Source of the DNA: Bradyrhizobium sp. JYMT SZCCT0428
Lineage (GTDB): Bacteria > Pseudomonadota > Alphaproteobacteria > Rhizobiales > Xanthobacteraceae
Length of the DNA stretch: 32,194 nucleotides
Assembly: GCF_018131075.1 (NCBI RefSeq)
Contig: NZ_JAFCLS010000071.1
Span: 1 to 32,194, forward strand
Reading direction: 5' to 3'
Part shown: piece after piece, positions 15,146 to 23,731 of the stretch
How the letters are laid out: each line of letters starts with the position of its first letter
Numbering within the stretch: the stretch's first letter is position 1
Notes under the pieces: generated by a model
Seen by the model: the letters and a program-made list of their open reading frames with translations, nothing else
Told to the model about the DNA's origin: nothing
The model's database searches: none
Position numbers and translations under genes: made by a program

Positions 15146-16147
15146 ATGTCGACGCTTTTTCCTGCACTTACGACCAAAGCCGATGCTTCCGGGGATTGCG
15201 AGTCCTCGCAGAACGCGGGGATGATCTGGATACCCGGCGGCACTTTTCGCATGGGATCGGACAAGCATTATCCCGAAGAAGCGCCCGCGCATCGCGTCAC
15301 GGTAGATGGCTTCTGGATGGACCAGCATCCCGTGACAAATCGGCAATTCAGGGAGTTCGTAAGGGCGACCAAACACGTCACCGTCGCCGAGGTCGCGCCT
15401 GATCCGAAGGATTATCCGGGAGCCCTTCCGCATATGATCTATGCGGGCTCGCTAATGTTCTCTCCGCCCGCACATCCGGTCGGTCTGCGGGACTTCAGCC
15501 AGTGGTGGACTTTCGCCAAAGGCGCGAACTGGCGGCATCCTTACGGGCCCAGAAGCAACATCCGTGGTCTCGACGACCATCCAGTGGTGCATGTGGCTTT
15601 CGCCGATGCGCTCGCCTACGCGGCATGGGCGCGCAAGGCTCTGCCAACTGAGGCGGAATGGGAGTTCGCGGCGTGGGGTGGGCTCGAAGGCGTCGAATTC
15701 GCCTGGGGCAATGAGTTCACGCCCGGTGGCCGTCACATGGCCAACACATGGCAAGGCGAGTTTCCGAGCCAGAATGTCAATGCGGATGGGTTCGAGCGCA
15801 CTTCGCCAGTCAGTCAATTCCCGCCAAATGGATATGGGCTGCACGACCTGATCGGAAACGTCTGGGAATGGACCGCTGACTGGTACTCGCCGAAGCATCA
15901 GGCCGATGCGGCGAAAGCCTGCTGCATTCCGGACAATCCGCGCGGCGGCCGTGAAACTGACAGTTATGACCCCAGAACCATCAACGTGAAAATTCCACGG
16001 AAGGTCATCAAAGGCGGCTCGCATTTGTGCGCGCCGAACTACTGCCGACGCTACCGGCCGGCAGCGCGCCATGCCGAGCCGGTCGACACCTCGACCAGTC
16101 ATCTTGGCTTTCGATGCATCCGGCGAGGCACTTCTGATCCATCATAA
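15146..16147 (+). CDS. Formylglycine-generating enzyme (sulfatase-activating)
   Basis: A 333-aa FGE/SUMF1-family protein. It oxidises the active-site Cys of type I sulfatases to formylglycine, using copper and oxygen, before export. The family start is visible (MIWIPGGTFRMGSD at 26-39), then HRVTVDGFWMDQHPVTN, LPTEAEWEFAAWGG, GYGLHDLIGNVWEWTADWY and the catalytic block KGGSHLCAPNYCRRYRPAAR, with both copper-binding cysteines present (Cys295 and Cys300). It should therefore be active. There is no signal peptide, which fits cytoplasmic action on nascent sulfatases. It is the first gene of the cluster, ahead of three sulfatases, with a 16-bp gap to the next start. A GGGGAGG motif lies 12 bp before the ATG. 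Confidence 0.96.
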   Translation: MSTLFPALTTKADASGDCESSQNAGMIWIPGGTFRMGSDKHYPEEAPAHRVTVDGFWMDQHPVTNRQFREFVRATKHVTVAEVAPDPKDYPGALPHMIYAGSLMFSPPAHPVGLRDFSQWWTFAKGANWRHPYGPRSNIRGLDDHPVVHVAFADALAYAAWARKALPTEAEWEFAAWGGLEGVEFAWGNEFTPGGRHMANTWQGEFPSQNVNADGFERTSPVSQFPPNGYGLHDLIGNVWEWTADWYSPKHQADAAKACCIPDNPRGGRETDSYDPRTINVKIPRKVIKGGSHLCAPNYCRRYRPAARHAEPVDTSTSHLGFRCIRRGTSDPS

Positions 16148-16163
16148 ACGGGAGAGCGACATC

Positions 16164-17939
16164 ATGTTAGCTTTTACACTGGACGACAAGCGGCCTTCGG
16201 TCGAAACGCCGCCACGCCGACCGGCAGGTTGGCTTAAGCGTTCTTGCGCCGCGCTGCTCAGCGCCTCGATGATGATACCGTTCACCGGACCAGCCAGCAC
16301 GCCGGCCGCGGCGCAGACGCCCGCGAAGCCCAACATCCTGTTCATCATGGGTGACGACATCGGGTGGATGCAGCCGAGTATCTACCATCAAGGGCTGATG
16401 GTCGGTGAGACGCCCAACATTGACCGCATCGGCAATGAAGGGGCCAAGTTCATGCACTATTACGCCGAGCAAAGTTGCACGGCGGGGCGTACAGCCTTTA
16501 TCACCGGCATGCAGCCGGTCCGCGTCGGCATGGTCCTGCCCGAACTTCCTGGTAGCCCATCCTACATACGAACCGGGACGCCGACACTTGCCAAATTTCT
16601 GCTAGATCTCGGCTACAACACTGGCGAGTTCGGCAAGAACCATCTGGGCGACCACGTCGATTCGCTGCCGACCGCTCACGGCTTCCAGGAATTCTGGGGC
16701 TACCTCTATCACCTCGATGCGATGCAAGGGGTAAGCTTCCCGGACATCAATAAGACCGCGAGCCAGCAGACACTGGCTCCGCCTTGCAAGAATACACCGA
16801 TCCCCGGCCTGACTGAGGTTCCCGGCGCTGTGGATCCCAAGACTACGGTCTGCCTTACGCCACCGCGCCCGATGCTCGCGTGTACATCGGCCGATGGCTC
16901 TGGCGCTAAACAAACGTGCAAGGACGAGGGGCCGCTGACCCTAGATCGATCGAAGACGATAGACGAGGAAATCTCCGCAAAGGTCGTCGACTTCCTCGAC
17001 CGCAACGATCCGAGGAAGACCAACAAACCGTTCTTTGCTTGGTACAACCCGGCGCGCATGCATGTCACGACCGTGCTGCCGGACAAGTACGCGGCCATGA
17101 TCGGCGAGCCCGGCGGCAAGGACTGGGGCGCTAACGAAGCCGGCATGAAGCAAATGGATGACAACATCGGCGTGGTGCTGAAGAAGCTCGAAGACATGGG
17201 CCAACTTAACAACACGATCGTCGTGTTCACCACCGACAACGGCGCCGAGACCATCACCTTCCCGGACGGCGGCGTCACGCCGTTCAAGGGCGGCAAACTT
17301 AGCACCTGGGAAGGTGGCATGCGCGCTCCGATGGTGATCCGCTGGCCGGGCGTCATCAAACCCGGCACGATCAAAAACGAAATGTTCGCGTCCCTCGACT
17401 GGCTCCCGACTCTCGTCGAAATCGCCGGCGGACCCAAAGGCAATGAATTGAAGCAACGTGTCGAGGCCGGTTATCCCGGGCTAGTCAAGACCACGCTCGA
17501 CGGCGTCAACCAGATTGACTATCTGAGTGGCAAATCGGAGAAGTCGGCGCGCGACCACTTCCTGTATTGGTCGGGCACAACGCCGTCGGCCGTCCGTTAT
17601 AAGAACTGGAAGATGTACTTCGCGATGGTGTCCGACAACCCGGCAGGCTTCGTTTCCGGAGTGCAGCCCTACTCTTGGACTCAGGTCGTCAACATCAAGC
17701 GCGACCCCTTCGAGACATCCGTTGGCTCGCAGCAGAAGACGCTCTTTGGTATGGGTGGGGCGATAGCTTCTCCGTCTACCGCCTATGTCTATGACTGGAA
17801 CATGCTGCCTATCGGGCAGCAGCTCTGGTTGATGCATCTCGAGTCCTACATCAAGTTCCCGGCGCTGCAGGACCCGGCCAGCTACAACTTGGAACAGGTC
17901 ATGCAGCAAGTTAAGAATATGAAGGCGGGCCGCGACTAA
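16164..17939 (+). CDS. Exported arylsulfatase, CTAGR type (first)
   Basis: A 591-aa type I sulfatase that hydrolyses sulfate esters in the periplasm. The start at 16164 follows GGGAGAG. A long N-region precedes a hydrophobic signal segment (CAALLSASMMIPFTG) ending near AAAQ. The sulfatase fold begins KPNILFIMGDDIGW with metal ligands Asp64 and Asp65. The formylglycine site is Cys105 in CTAGR, the Ala variant of the usual CxPSR, followed by TAFITG. Later motifs are GEFGKNHLGD, KPFFAWYNPARMHV, VFTTDNGAE (metal ligands Asp and Asn) and WEGGMRAPMVIRWPG. It is closely related to the next gene. The N-region before the hydrophobic core is about 28 residues, longer than usual and without an RR Tat motif. 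Confidence 0.95.
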   Translation: MLAFTLDDKRPSVETPPRRPAGWLKRSCAALLSASMMIPFTGPASTPAAAQTPAKPNILFIMGDDIGWMQPSIYHQGLMVGETPNIDRIGNEGAKFMHYYAEQSCTAGRTAFITGMQPVRVGMVLPELPGSPSYIRTGTPTLAKFLLDLGYNTGEFGKNHLGDHVDSLPTAHGFQEFWGYLYHLDAMQGVSFPDINKTASQQTLAPPCKNTPIPGLTEVPGAVDPKTTVCLTPPRPMLACTSADGSGAKQTCKDEGPLTLDRSKTIDEEISAKVVDFLDRNDPRKTNKPFFAWYNPARMHVTTVLPDKYAAMIGEPGGKDWGANEAGMKQMDDNIGVVLKKLEDMGQLNNTIVVFTTDNGAETITFPDGGVTPFKGGKLSTWEGGMRAPMVIRWPGVIKPGTIKNEMFASLDWLPTLVEIAGGPKGNELKQRVEAGYPGLVKTTLDGVNQIDYLSGKSEKSARDHFLYWSGTTPSAVRYKNWKMYFAMVSDNPAGFVSGVQPYSWTQVVNIKRDPFETSVGSQQKTLFGMGGAIASPSTAYVYDWNMLPIGQQLWLMHLESYIKFPALQDPASYNLEQVMQQVKNMKAGRD

Positions 17940-17955
17940 CCGGGCGAAACCGAAA

Positions 17956-17983
17956 CGGCGGGCGTCATTTTCGACGTCCGCCG
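17956..17983 (+). other. Intercistronic hairpin
   Basis: An 11-bp stem with one mismatch (CGGCGGGCGTC with GACGTCCGCCG) and a 6-base loop lies between the first two sulfatase genes. No T-run follows, so it is more likely to set mRNA stability or attenuate than to terminate fully. Confidence 0.5.
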
Positions 17984-18041
17984 ATCACCATGTGCCTTGA
18001 ATTTCATCTGTCCGCGATAAAGCGCGATACGAGGAACAATC

Positions 18042-19637
18042 ATGAACACGTTTCGACGCGCATGCTTTGCTCTCCTCGCATCGGTTGCAGCGGCAACGGG
18101 ACTTGTCACGCCGTTATCCGCGCAACAACAAAAGCCCAACATCCTGGTCATCATGGGCGACGACATCGGCTTCTGGAACATCAGCGCGTACAACCGTGGC
18201 ATGATGGGTTATCGCACCCCCAACATCGACCGCATCGCCAATGAAGGCGCCGTCTTCACGGACTACTATGGGCAGCAATCCTGCACCGCCGGGCGCGCCG
18301 CATTCATCACGGGGCAAAGCCCGTTGCGGACCGGGCTTCTCAAGGTAGGTCTGCCCGCGGCAAAGGAGGGCCTGTCAGGCAAGGATCCGACCATCGCCGA
18401 GCTTTTGAAGCCGCAAGGGTACGCAACCGGGCAGTTCGGCAAGAATCATCTTGGCGATCGCAATGAATTCCTGCCAACCGTGCACGGCTTCGACGAGTTC
18501 TTCGGCAACCTTTATCACCTAAATGCTGAAGACGAGCCCGAACATCCAGATTATCCGAAGAACCCGGCATTCAAGACGCAGTTCGGCCCGCGCGGGGTGA
18601 TGAAGTGCGTCGCCGTTCCGACCGACACACCAGGCGACGATCCCCGTTTCGGTACGTGGGGCAAGCAGAAATGCGAGGATACCGGGCCGCTCACCAAGAA
18701 ACGCATGGAGACGATCGACGAGGAATTCCTAGGCGCCACGACCGACTTCATCGATCGCGCAAATCGTGACAAGAAACCTTTCTTCGTGTGGTTCAATCCC
18801 AGCCGGATGCACATTTGGACGCGTCTCAAGGCCGAATCTCAGGGAAAGACCGGCCTCGGCATTTATCCGGACGGCATGGTGGAGCATGACGGACAGGTCG
18901 GGCAGGTTCTCAAGAAGCTCGACGATCTCGGGATCGCCAACAATACGATCGTCATCTACACAACCGATAACGGTGCCGAGACGTTCTCATGGCCCGATGG
19001 CGGCACTACGCCATTCCGGGGCGAGAAGAACACCAATTGGGAAGGTGGCTATCGCGTCCCGGCCATGGTTCGCTGGCCGGGACTAGTGCCGCCGCGAACA
19101 GAGATCAACGACGTCTTCTCGGCAGAGGATTGGGCCACCACCCTGGTAGCTGCAGCCGGCGAGCCCGAAATCAAGAGCAAGCTGCTGTCCGGTTATGACG
19201 CCGCCGGCAAGAGCTTCAAGGTTCACCTCGACGGTTACGATCAGCGCGACCTTCTTGCCCGCAAGGGCCCCAACAAGCGCCGCGAATTCTTCTACTGGAC
19301 CGACGACGGCAATCTGGCCGGACTTCGCTACGACCAATGGAAGGCAGTCTTTATGGAACAGAAGGCCCATGGATTCGACGTGTGGTCGCAACCGATGATC
19401 CAACTTCGGTTGCCGTCGCTGTTCAACCTCCGCTCCGACCCATTCGAACGGGCCCAACATGAGGCCGGCGACTACGTCCGGTGGTTCGTCGAGCACGCCT
19501 TCGTGCTCGTCCCGGCACAGGCGGTCGTGGGGCAGCATCTCATGAGCTTCCAGCAATTTCCGCCGAGACAAAGACCGGGTTCATTCTCCGTCGAACAGGC
19601 AATGGAAAAATTACGCAATCCACCTTCGAGTAACTGA
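18042..19637 (+). CDS. Exported arylsulfatase, CTAGR type (second)
   Basis: A 531-aa type I sulfatase with a clear signal peptide (MNTFRRACFALLASVAAATG, cut near PLSA). Metal-binding residues are in KPNILVIMGDDIGFW; the formylglycine site is Cys81 in CTAGR, followed by AAFITGQSPLRTG. Also present are GQFGKNHLGD, KPFFVWFNPSRMHIWT, IYTTDNGAETFSWPDGG and WEGGYRVPAMVRWPG. It aligns along its length with the preceding sulfatase, so the two arose by duplication but have diverged substantially, suggesting different ester substrates. GAGG lies upstream of the ATG. The gap to the preceding gene is 102 bp and contains a hairpin. It needs the formylglycine-generating enzyme encoded upstream. Confidence 0.96.
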   Translation: MNTFRRACFALLASVAAATGLVTPLSAQQQKPNILVIMGDDIGFWNISAYNRGMMGYRTPNIDRIANEGAVFTDYYGQQSCTAGRAAFITGQSPLRTGLLKVGLPAAKEGLSGKDPTIAELLKPQGYATGQFGKNHLGDRNEFLPTVHGFDEFFGNLYHLNAEDEPEHPDYPKNPAFKTQFGPRGVMKCVAVPTDTPGDDPRFGTWGKQKCEDTGPLTKKRMETIDEEFLGATTDFIDRANRDKKPFFVWFNPSRMHIWTRLKAESQGKTGLGIYPDGMVEHDGQVGQVLKKLDDLGIANNTIVIYTTDNGAETFSWPDGGTTPFRGEKNTNWEGGYRVPAMVRWPGLVPPRTEINDVFSAEDWATTLVAAAGEPEIKSKLLSGYDAAGKSFKVHLDGYDQRDLLARKGPNKRREFFYWTDDGNLAGLRYDQWKAVFMEQKAHGFDVWSQPMIQLRLPSLFNLRSDPFERAQHEAGDYVRWFVEHAFVLVPAQAVVGQHLMSFQQFPPRQRPGSFSVEQAMEKLRNPPSSN

Positions 19638-19660
19638 GCCGGCCCCACATGGAGTCGATC

Positions 19661-20698
19661 ATGAATCCAATCAATCGTTTTGCTAACCTTGACCGCCGCG
19701 TCCTGCTGTCGTCCGTGGCGCTGCTGTCCTTGCTCACTCCCTTGCTTCGTTCCACTTCCGCGTCGGCGCAGACCGGACCCGATCCGCTGCCGTCCTGGAA
19801 TGAGGGCGCCTCCAAGACGTCGATCCTCAACTTCGTCGCGCGCGTCACGACGCAAGGCGGGCCTGACTTCGTATCGGTCGATCAGCGCATCGCGACCTTT
19901 GACAATGACGGCACGCTCTGGATCGAGCAACCAATGTACGTGCAACTGGCCTTCATACTGGACCGCGTGAAGGCTTTGGCGCCCATGCATCCCGAATGGA
20001 AGACCAAGCAGCCTTTCGCAGCGGTGCTGAATAATGATTTTAAGGCGCTGGCGGCGTCGGGCGAGAAAGGCTTGGTTGAACTTGTAGCGGTGACTCATGC
20101 CGGCATGACCACGGCAGAGTTCGAAAAGATCACCACGGATTGGCTCGCGACGGCGCGCGACCATCGCTTCAAGCGACCCTATACCGAACTGGTGTACCAG
20201 CCGATGCTGGAGCTGCTTGCCTATCTGCGCGCCAATGAGTTCAAAACCTTTATCGCATCAGGCGGCGGTATCGAATTCATGCGGCCGTGGACCGAGCGGA
20301 TCTACGGCGTGCCGCCGGAGCAGGTCATCGGATCGTCGATCAAAACTCGATTTGAGATGAAGGACGGTGCACCGACGCTCTTCCGGCTCCCCGACATCAA
20401 TTTCATCGACGACAAATCAGGAAAGCCGATCGGCATTAACGAACACATCGGCCGTAGGCCGATTGCCGCATTCGGCAATTCAGACGGCGATCTCGAAATG
20501 CTGCAATGGGCGACACTCGGCGCAAGCGGCGCGCGATTCGGCCTGATCGTCCATCATACCGATGCAGAGCGCGAATACGCCTACGACCGCCAGTCGCATT
20601 TCGGCAAGCTAGACGTAGCGCTGGACGCCGCGGCGGTTAACAGGTGGACCGTGGTCGACATGAAGAAGGATTGGAAGCGAATTTTTCCTTTCGAATAA
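19661..20698 (+). CDS. Exported HAD-family phosphatase-like hydrolase
   Basis: A 345-aa HAD-superfamily protein. The start at 19661 follows GGAG; an ATG at 19649 would place that GGAG inside the gene. The N-terminus (NLDRRVLLSSVALLSLLTPLL) is a signal peptide with an RR pair that may be a Tat signal. HAD motif I is FDNDGTLW (Asp81 nucleophile, Asp83), motif II FIASGGG, and motif IV AFGNSDGD. Family members are phosphohydrolases of the phosphoserine-phosphatase type. In an operon of periplasmic sulfatases it could release phosphate from mixed or parallel ester substrates; this is inference. A dead copy lies at 10269-10880. It follows the second sulfatase by 23 bp. Confidence 0.92.
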   Translation: MNPINRFANLDRRVLLSSVALLSLLTPLLRSTSASAQTGPDPLPSWNEGASKTSILNFVARVTTQGGPDFVSVDQRIATFDNDGTLWIEQPMYVQLAFILDRVKALAPMHPEWKTKQPFAAVLNNDFKALAASGEKGLVELVAVTHAGMTTAEFEKITTDWLATARDHRFKRPYTELVYQPMLELLAYLRANEFKTFIASGGGIEFMRPWTERIYGVPPEQVIGSSIKTRFEMKDGAPTLFRLPDINFIDDKSGKPIGINEHIGRRPIAAFGNSDGDLEMLQWATLGASGARFGLIVHHTDAEREYAYDRQSHFGKLDVALDAAAVNRWTVVDMKKDWKRIFPFE

Positions 20699-20784
20699 AC
20701 GACGTGTCTTCGACGCAACAAGTCACCGACGGCGCCCCCCGATCCTGTAGGGAGCCGACGAAATTTCCAACAACGGAGCCAGAC

Positions 20785-21486
20785 ATGAAAGTAACGAGAA
20801 TCGGACCGACGGCGTGGCTGTTCGGCTTGGCCGTCGCATTGGCCAGCAGCAGCGCTGCCTTTGGCCAATGCGCGCCGTCTCATTCCTCCATGAAAACGAT
20901 CAGTACTCCGAGTGCCGCCGCCAAACCCGAGATGGTGCCGTCGCTCTTCGTGCTCAACTCTCGCGGTGCTACGCTGCAAGGAGAGACCCTCGTGCTGACT
21001 GGCGTGACGCCGAGCTCGATCATTTTTGCCGATCGCCCCGTTCGCGCCGCGGGACACCAGCCAACCGCTGATGTGGTTGCAGAATGGGCCTCTGGTGACG
21101 ACAGCTTCGCCAAAAACCCGCCGAACGCTACGGTGTCGGTCCTGGGCAAGGACGGTTCGGTAAAGGACGCCGTGGTTGTACTGAAAAATCCGAAGCTCGA
21201 GGGCGACAAGCTCAGTTTCACCGTTCAAACTCTGGAAGGTGATCTCGCTGGTGGAGACGGGCCGGCGGCCGTATTCATCGACATCATCGGTAGACCATTT
21301 ACGCCACTGTCGTTTGCCGGCGTTGCCCGTCGCTCGGCTTTCCGTGGGGTGATGTACGCCGGGGCTGCGGGCGCCGCTGCCTATGGTGCCCCGGCTTATG
21401 CCGCACCGTATGCTGCCCCTTACTATCGCCCGTACCCGCCTGCGCCTCCCGCGTGTGGTTATTATCCCTATCCACCCTGTTATTGA
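20785..21486 (+). CDS. Exported hypothetical protein with Ala/Tyr/Pro tail
   Basis: A 233-aa protein; the start at 20785 follows GGAG. A signal peptide (residues 1-27, ending AAFG) precedes a folded region containing PSLFVLNSRGATLQGETLVLTGVTPSSIIFADRPVR, then ADVVAEWASGDDSF and VVVLKNPKLEGDKLSFTVQTL. That is an all-beta-looking domain of unknown function. A hydrophobic stretch (GVMYAGAAGAAAYGAPAYAA) and a Tyr/Pro-rich tail ending in PCY follow, suited to membrane or cell-wall contact. I do not recognise a named family with certainty. It sits inside the sulfatase cluster, 86 bp after the HAD gene, so it may be an accessory envelope protein of the same system. Confidence 0.85.
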   Translation: MKVTRIGPTAWLFGLAVALASSSAAFGQCAPSHSSMKTISTPSAAAKPEMVPSLFVLNSRGATLQGETLVLTGVTPSSIIFADRPVRAAGHQPTADVVAEWASGDDSFAKNPPNATVSVLGKDGSVKDAVVVLKNPKLEGDKLSFTVQTLEGDLAGGDGPAAVFIDIIGRPFTPLSFAGVARRSAFRGVMYAGAAGAAAYGAPAYAAPYAAPYYRPYPPAPPACGYYPYPPCY

Positions 21487-21533
21487 GATAGTTGCACCAC
21501 GCCTGACCAATAACTTCTTCGTGGAGAACGGAA

Positions 21534-22010
21534 ATGCTACGATCCTTGATCATCGCAGCGGCTCTCCTGACAAGCGCTCAGGGCGCGATGGCACAAGCGC
21601 CCACGAATTGGACGCAGGTCGGCGTGCTGTCGTGCAAGCTGAATCCGAGCATTGGCTTCGTCATCTTCGGTCATCAATCCATGGAGTGCCGGTTCGTTCA
21701 AAACCAGCCTGACCCGGTGCAGTTTTATGAGGGCGCGCTGAATACGGTCGGCGTCGATATCGGCATTTCGGCAGCAGGGGTGCTCGGCTGGGCGGTGCTC
21801 GCGCCGAGCGCCGGCCCCCCACCGGGAGCCCTTGCCGGCGAATACGTCGGCGCTACCGGGGAGGTTGGGTTGGGCCTGGGGGCGGGCGTCAACGTCCTGA
21901 TCGGGGGCTCTGGAAGGAGCTTTGCCCTTCAACCGGTCTCCGTGGAAGGATCAGTTGCTTTGAATGTCACGCTCGGCCTTTCACAGCTTCAATTGCGTGC
22001 CGCGCGTTAA
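21534..22010 (+). CDS. DUF992 family exported protein
   Basis: A 158-aa protein with a signal peptide (MLRSLIIAAALLTSAQGAMA) and the DUF992 signature: VGVLSCKLNPSIGFVIFG, MECRFVQ, YEGALNTVGVDIGIS, then Gly-rich strands GATGEVGLGLGAGVNVLIGG and the end ALQPVSVEGSVALNVTLGL. Two cysteines in the N half may form a disulfide. The family is common in rhizobia and has no known function. It lies 47 bp after the previous gene and 76 bp before the third sulfatase, inside the cluster. Confidence 0.92.
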   Translation: MLRSLIIAAALLTSAQGAMAQAPTNWTQVGVLSCKLNPSIGFVIFGHQSMECRFVQNQPDPVQFYEGALNTVGVDIGISAAGVLGWAVLAPSAGPPPGALAGEYVGATGEVGLGLGAGVNVLIGGSGRSFALQPVSVEGSVALNVTLGLSQLQLRAAR

Positions 22011-22086
22011 CCGGAGGCGCTTCCAATTGGAAGGTGGTCATAGCTGCCGCTTGAGCCTTGCGAAGGGCATGAAGCTGGAGACCTCA

Positions 22087-23559
22087 ATGAATAAGCGCAT
22101 ATGGCTTGGCTCAATTGCGTCCTTTGTCGCCTTGGCGGTCTCAACCGGTTCAGCTGCCGCACAGCAGCCCAGGAAGCCCAACATTGTCGTCATGCTGGCG
22201 GACAACCTGGGTTACGGCGAGTTGGGCGTCTATGGCGGCGGAGTCCTTCGCGGCGCAGCTACTCCACGCATTGACGCTCTAGCCGGCGAGGGAATGCGTC
22301 TGCTCAATTTCAACGTCGAAGCACAATGCACACCGTCTCGGTCAGCTCTCCTGACCGGCCGTTTTGCCATCCGTTCCGGCACTTACGAAGTCCCGATCGG
22401 TGGAGTTCCTGATGGCCTGACACAGTGGGAAGTCACCATCGCGGAGCTGCTATCGGCGCAGGGTTACGCGACTGGTATTTGGGGCAAATGGCATCTCGGC
22501 AGCGCTGAAGACAGGATGCCGACAAACCAGGGATTTGACGAGTGGTATGGTATCCCGCGCACGTATGACGAGGCAATGTGGCCGTCGCTCAACGAAACCA
22601 GGAGCATGTGGCCGTCGGTCGGGAACAAGCACGGCTGGAATGCGAATGTCGTTCATCCCGAGCATATTTATGAAGCGCGCAAGGGTGAAACACCGCAGCA
22701 GGTTGCGGTGCTGGACGTGGATCGCCGTCGTACCATGGACGCGGAAATCACGACACGAGCGGTGGAATTCATCAAGCGCAACGCCGGCGCAGGCAAGCCG
22801 TTCTACGCCTACATTCCGTTCGCGCAGGTTCACATGCCGACGCTTCCAAATCCGGAATTCGCAGGCAAGACCGGCAACGGCGATTGGGCCGATTGTCTGG
22901 CTGAGATGGACCACCGTACCGGACAAATCCTCGATGCCATCAAACAAGCGAGCATCGAAAACGACACACTCGTCGTGTTCGCCAGCGACAACGGCCCCGA
23001 GGCAACCCATCCCTGGGAAGGGGACAGCGGGCCCTGGCGCGGGACGTATTTCACAGCGATGGAAGGCTCGCTGCGAGCGCCGTTCATCATTCGCTGGCCG
23101 GGCCAGGTGCGAGCGGGTCGGGTGAGCAACGAAATCGTCCACGTCGTTGACCTTTTCACGACGTTTGCGCGCGTTGGAGGCGCGGATGTCCCGAAGGATC
23201 GTCCGATCGACGGTGTAGATCAGTTGGACTTCTTTCTAGGCAAACAGGAAGCTTCCAACCGTGAAGGCTTCCCGGCCTACGTCGCCGACCGCCTTTCAGC
23301 CGTCAAATGGCGAAACTGGAAGGTGCATTTCATCTGGCAGGAGAACATGTACGCCTCGCCGCAGAAGTTACCGTTGCCAAAGATCATCAATCTACTAACC
23401 GACCGGAAGGAGGAGCGCGATGTTGGGGCGCAAAACTCCTGGGTCGCTGATCCCGCAGTCAGGATCATCAGCGAACTGGAGATAAGCTTCAAGAAATACC
23501 CTCCGATCAAGGTTGGCACTCCGGACCCCTATAGGCCATCGGAGCCCGGTGGGAGGTGA
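22087..23559 (+). CDS. Exported arylsulfatase, CTPSR type
   Basis: A 490-aa type I sulfatase; the start at 22087 follows GGAG. The signal peptide covers about residues 1-25 (ending SAAA). The formylglycine site is Cys81 in CTPSRSALLTGR, the classic motif. Other motifs are GIWGKWHLG, KPFYAYIPFAQVHMPT, VFASDNGPEATHPW and LRAPFIIRWPGQV. One oddity: the first metal-binding pair is Asp39-Asn40 (LADNLGYGE) instead of the usual Asp-Asp, although the later Asp-Asn ligand pair is intact. It belongs to a different sulfatase subgroup from the two CTAGR enzymes upstream, so it was probably recruited separately. It should also be activated by the cluster's formylglycine-generating enzyme. Confidence 0.95.
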   Translation: MNKRIWLGSIASFVALAVSTGSAAAQQPRKPNIVVMLADNLGYGELGVYGGGVLRGAATPRIDALAGEGMRLLNFNVEAQCTPSRSALLTGRFAIRSGTYEVPIGGVPDGLTQWEVTIAELLSAQGYATGIWGKWHLGSAEDRMPTNQGFDEWYGIPRTYDEAMWPSLNETRSMWPSVGNKHGWNANVVHPEHIYEARKGETPQQVAVLDVDRRRTMDAEITTRAVEFIKRNAGAGKPFYAYIPFAQVHMPTLPNPEFAGKTGNGDWADCLAEMDHRTGQILDAIKQASIENDTLVVFASDNGPEATHPWEGDSGPWRGTYFTAMEGSLRAPFIIRWPGQVRAGRVSNEIVHVVDLFTTFARVGGADVPKDRPIDGVDQLDFFLGKQEASNREGFPAYVADRLSAVKWRNWKVHFIWQENMYASPQKLPLPKIINLLTDRKEERDVGAQNSWVADPAVRIISELEISFKKYPPIKVGTPDPYRPSEPGGR

Positions 23560-23731
23560 CTTCGGACCCACTCCGGGCGAAGGAGAGGTCGTGTTCTGGA
23601 GCGGCACAGGCTATCGCCGCGCACTAGATTAGAGCACTTTCTGGTGCAGTCTGTGTCTGCAAAACCACAGACTTTAAAGCGCTGTTCTGATCTAGTTTGC
23701 CTAGGTGTTGGCGCAGTTTGGGAGGTTCGAA

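Noticed and set aside
14714..15433. 239-aa minus-strand open frame between the kinase and the formylglycine-generating enzyme
   Set aside because: Overlaps the start of the well-supported enzyme gene, has no recognised motif and crosses the dyad operator.
20581..21510. 309-aa open frame antisense to the HAD end and the next gene
   Set aside because: Arg/Gly-rich with no domain; the plus-strand genes have signal peptides, ribosome sites and family motifs.
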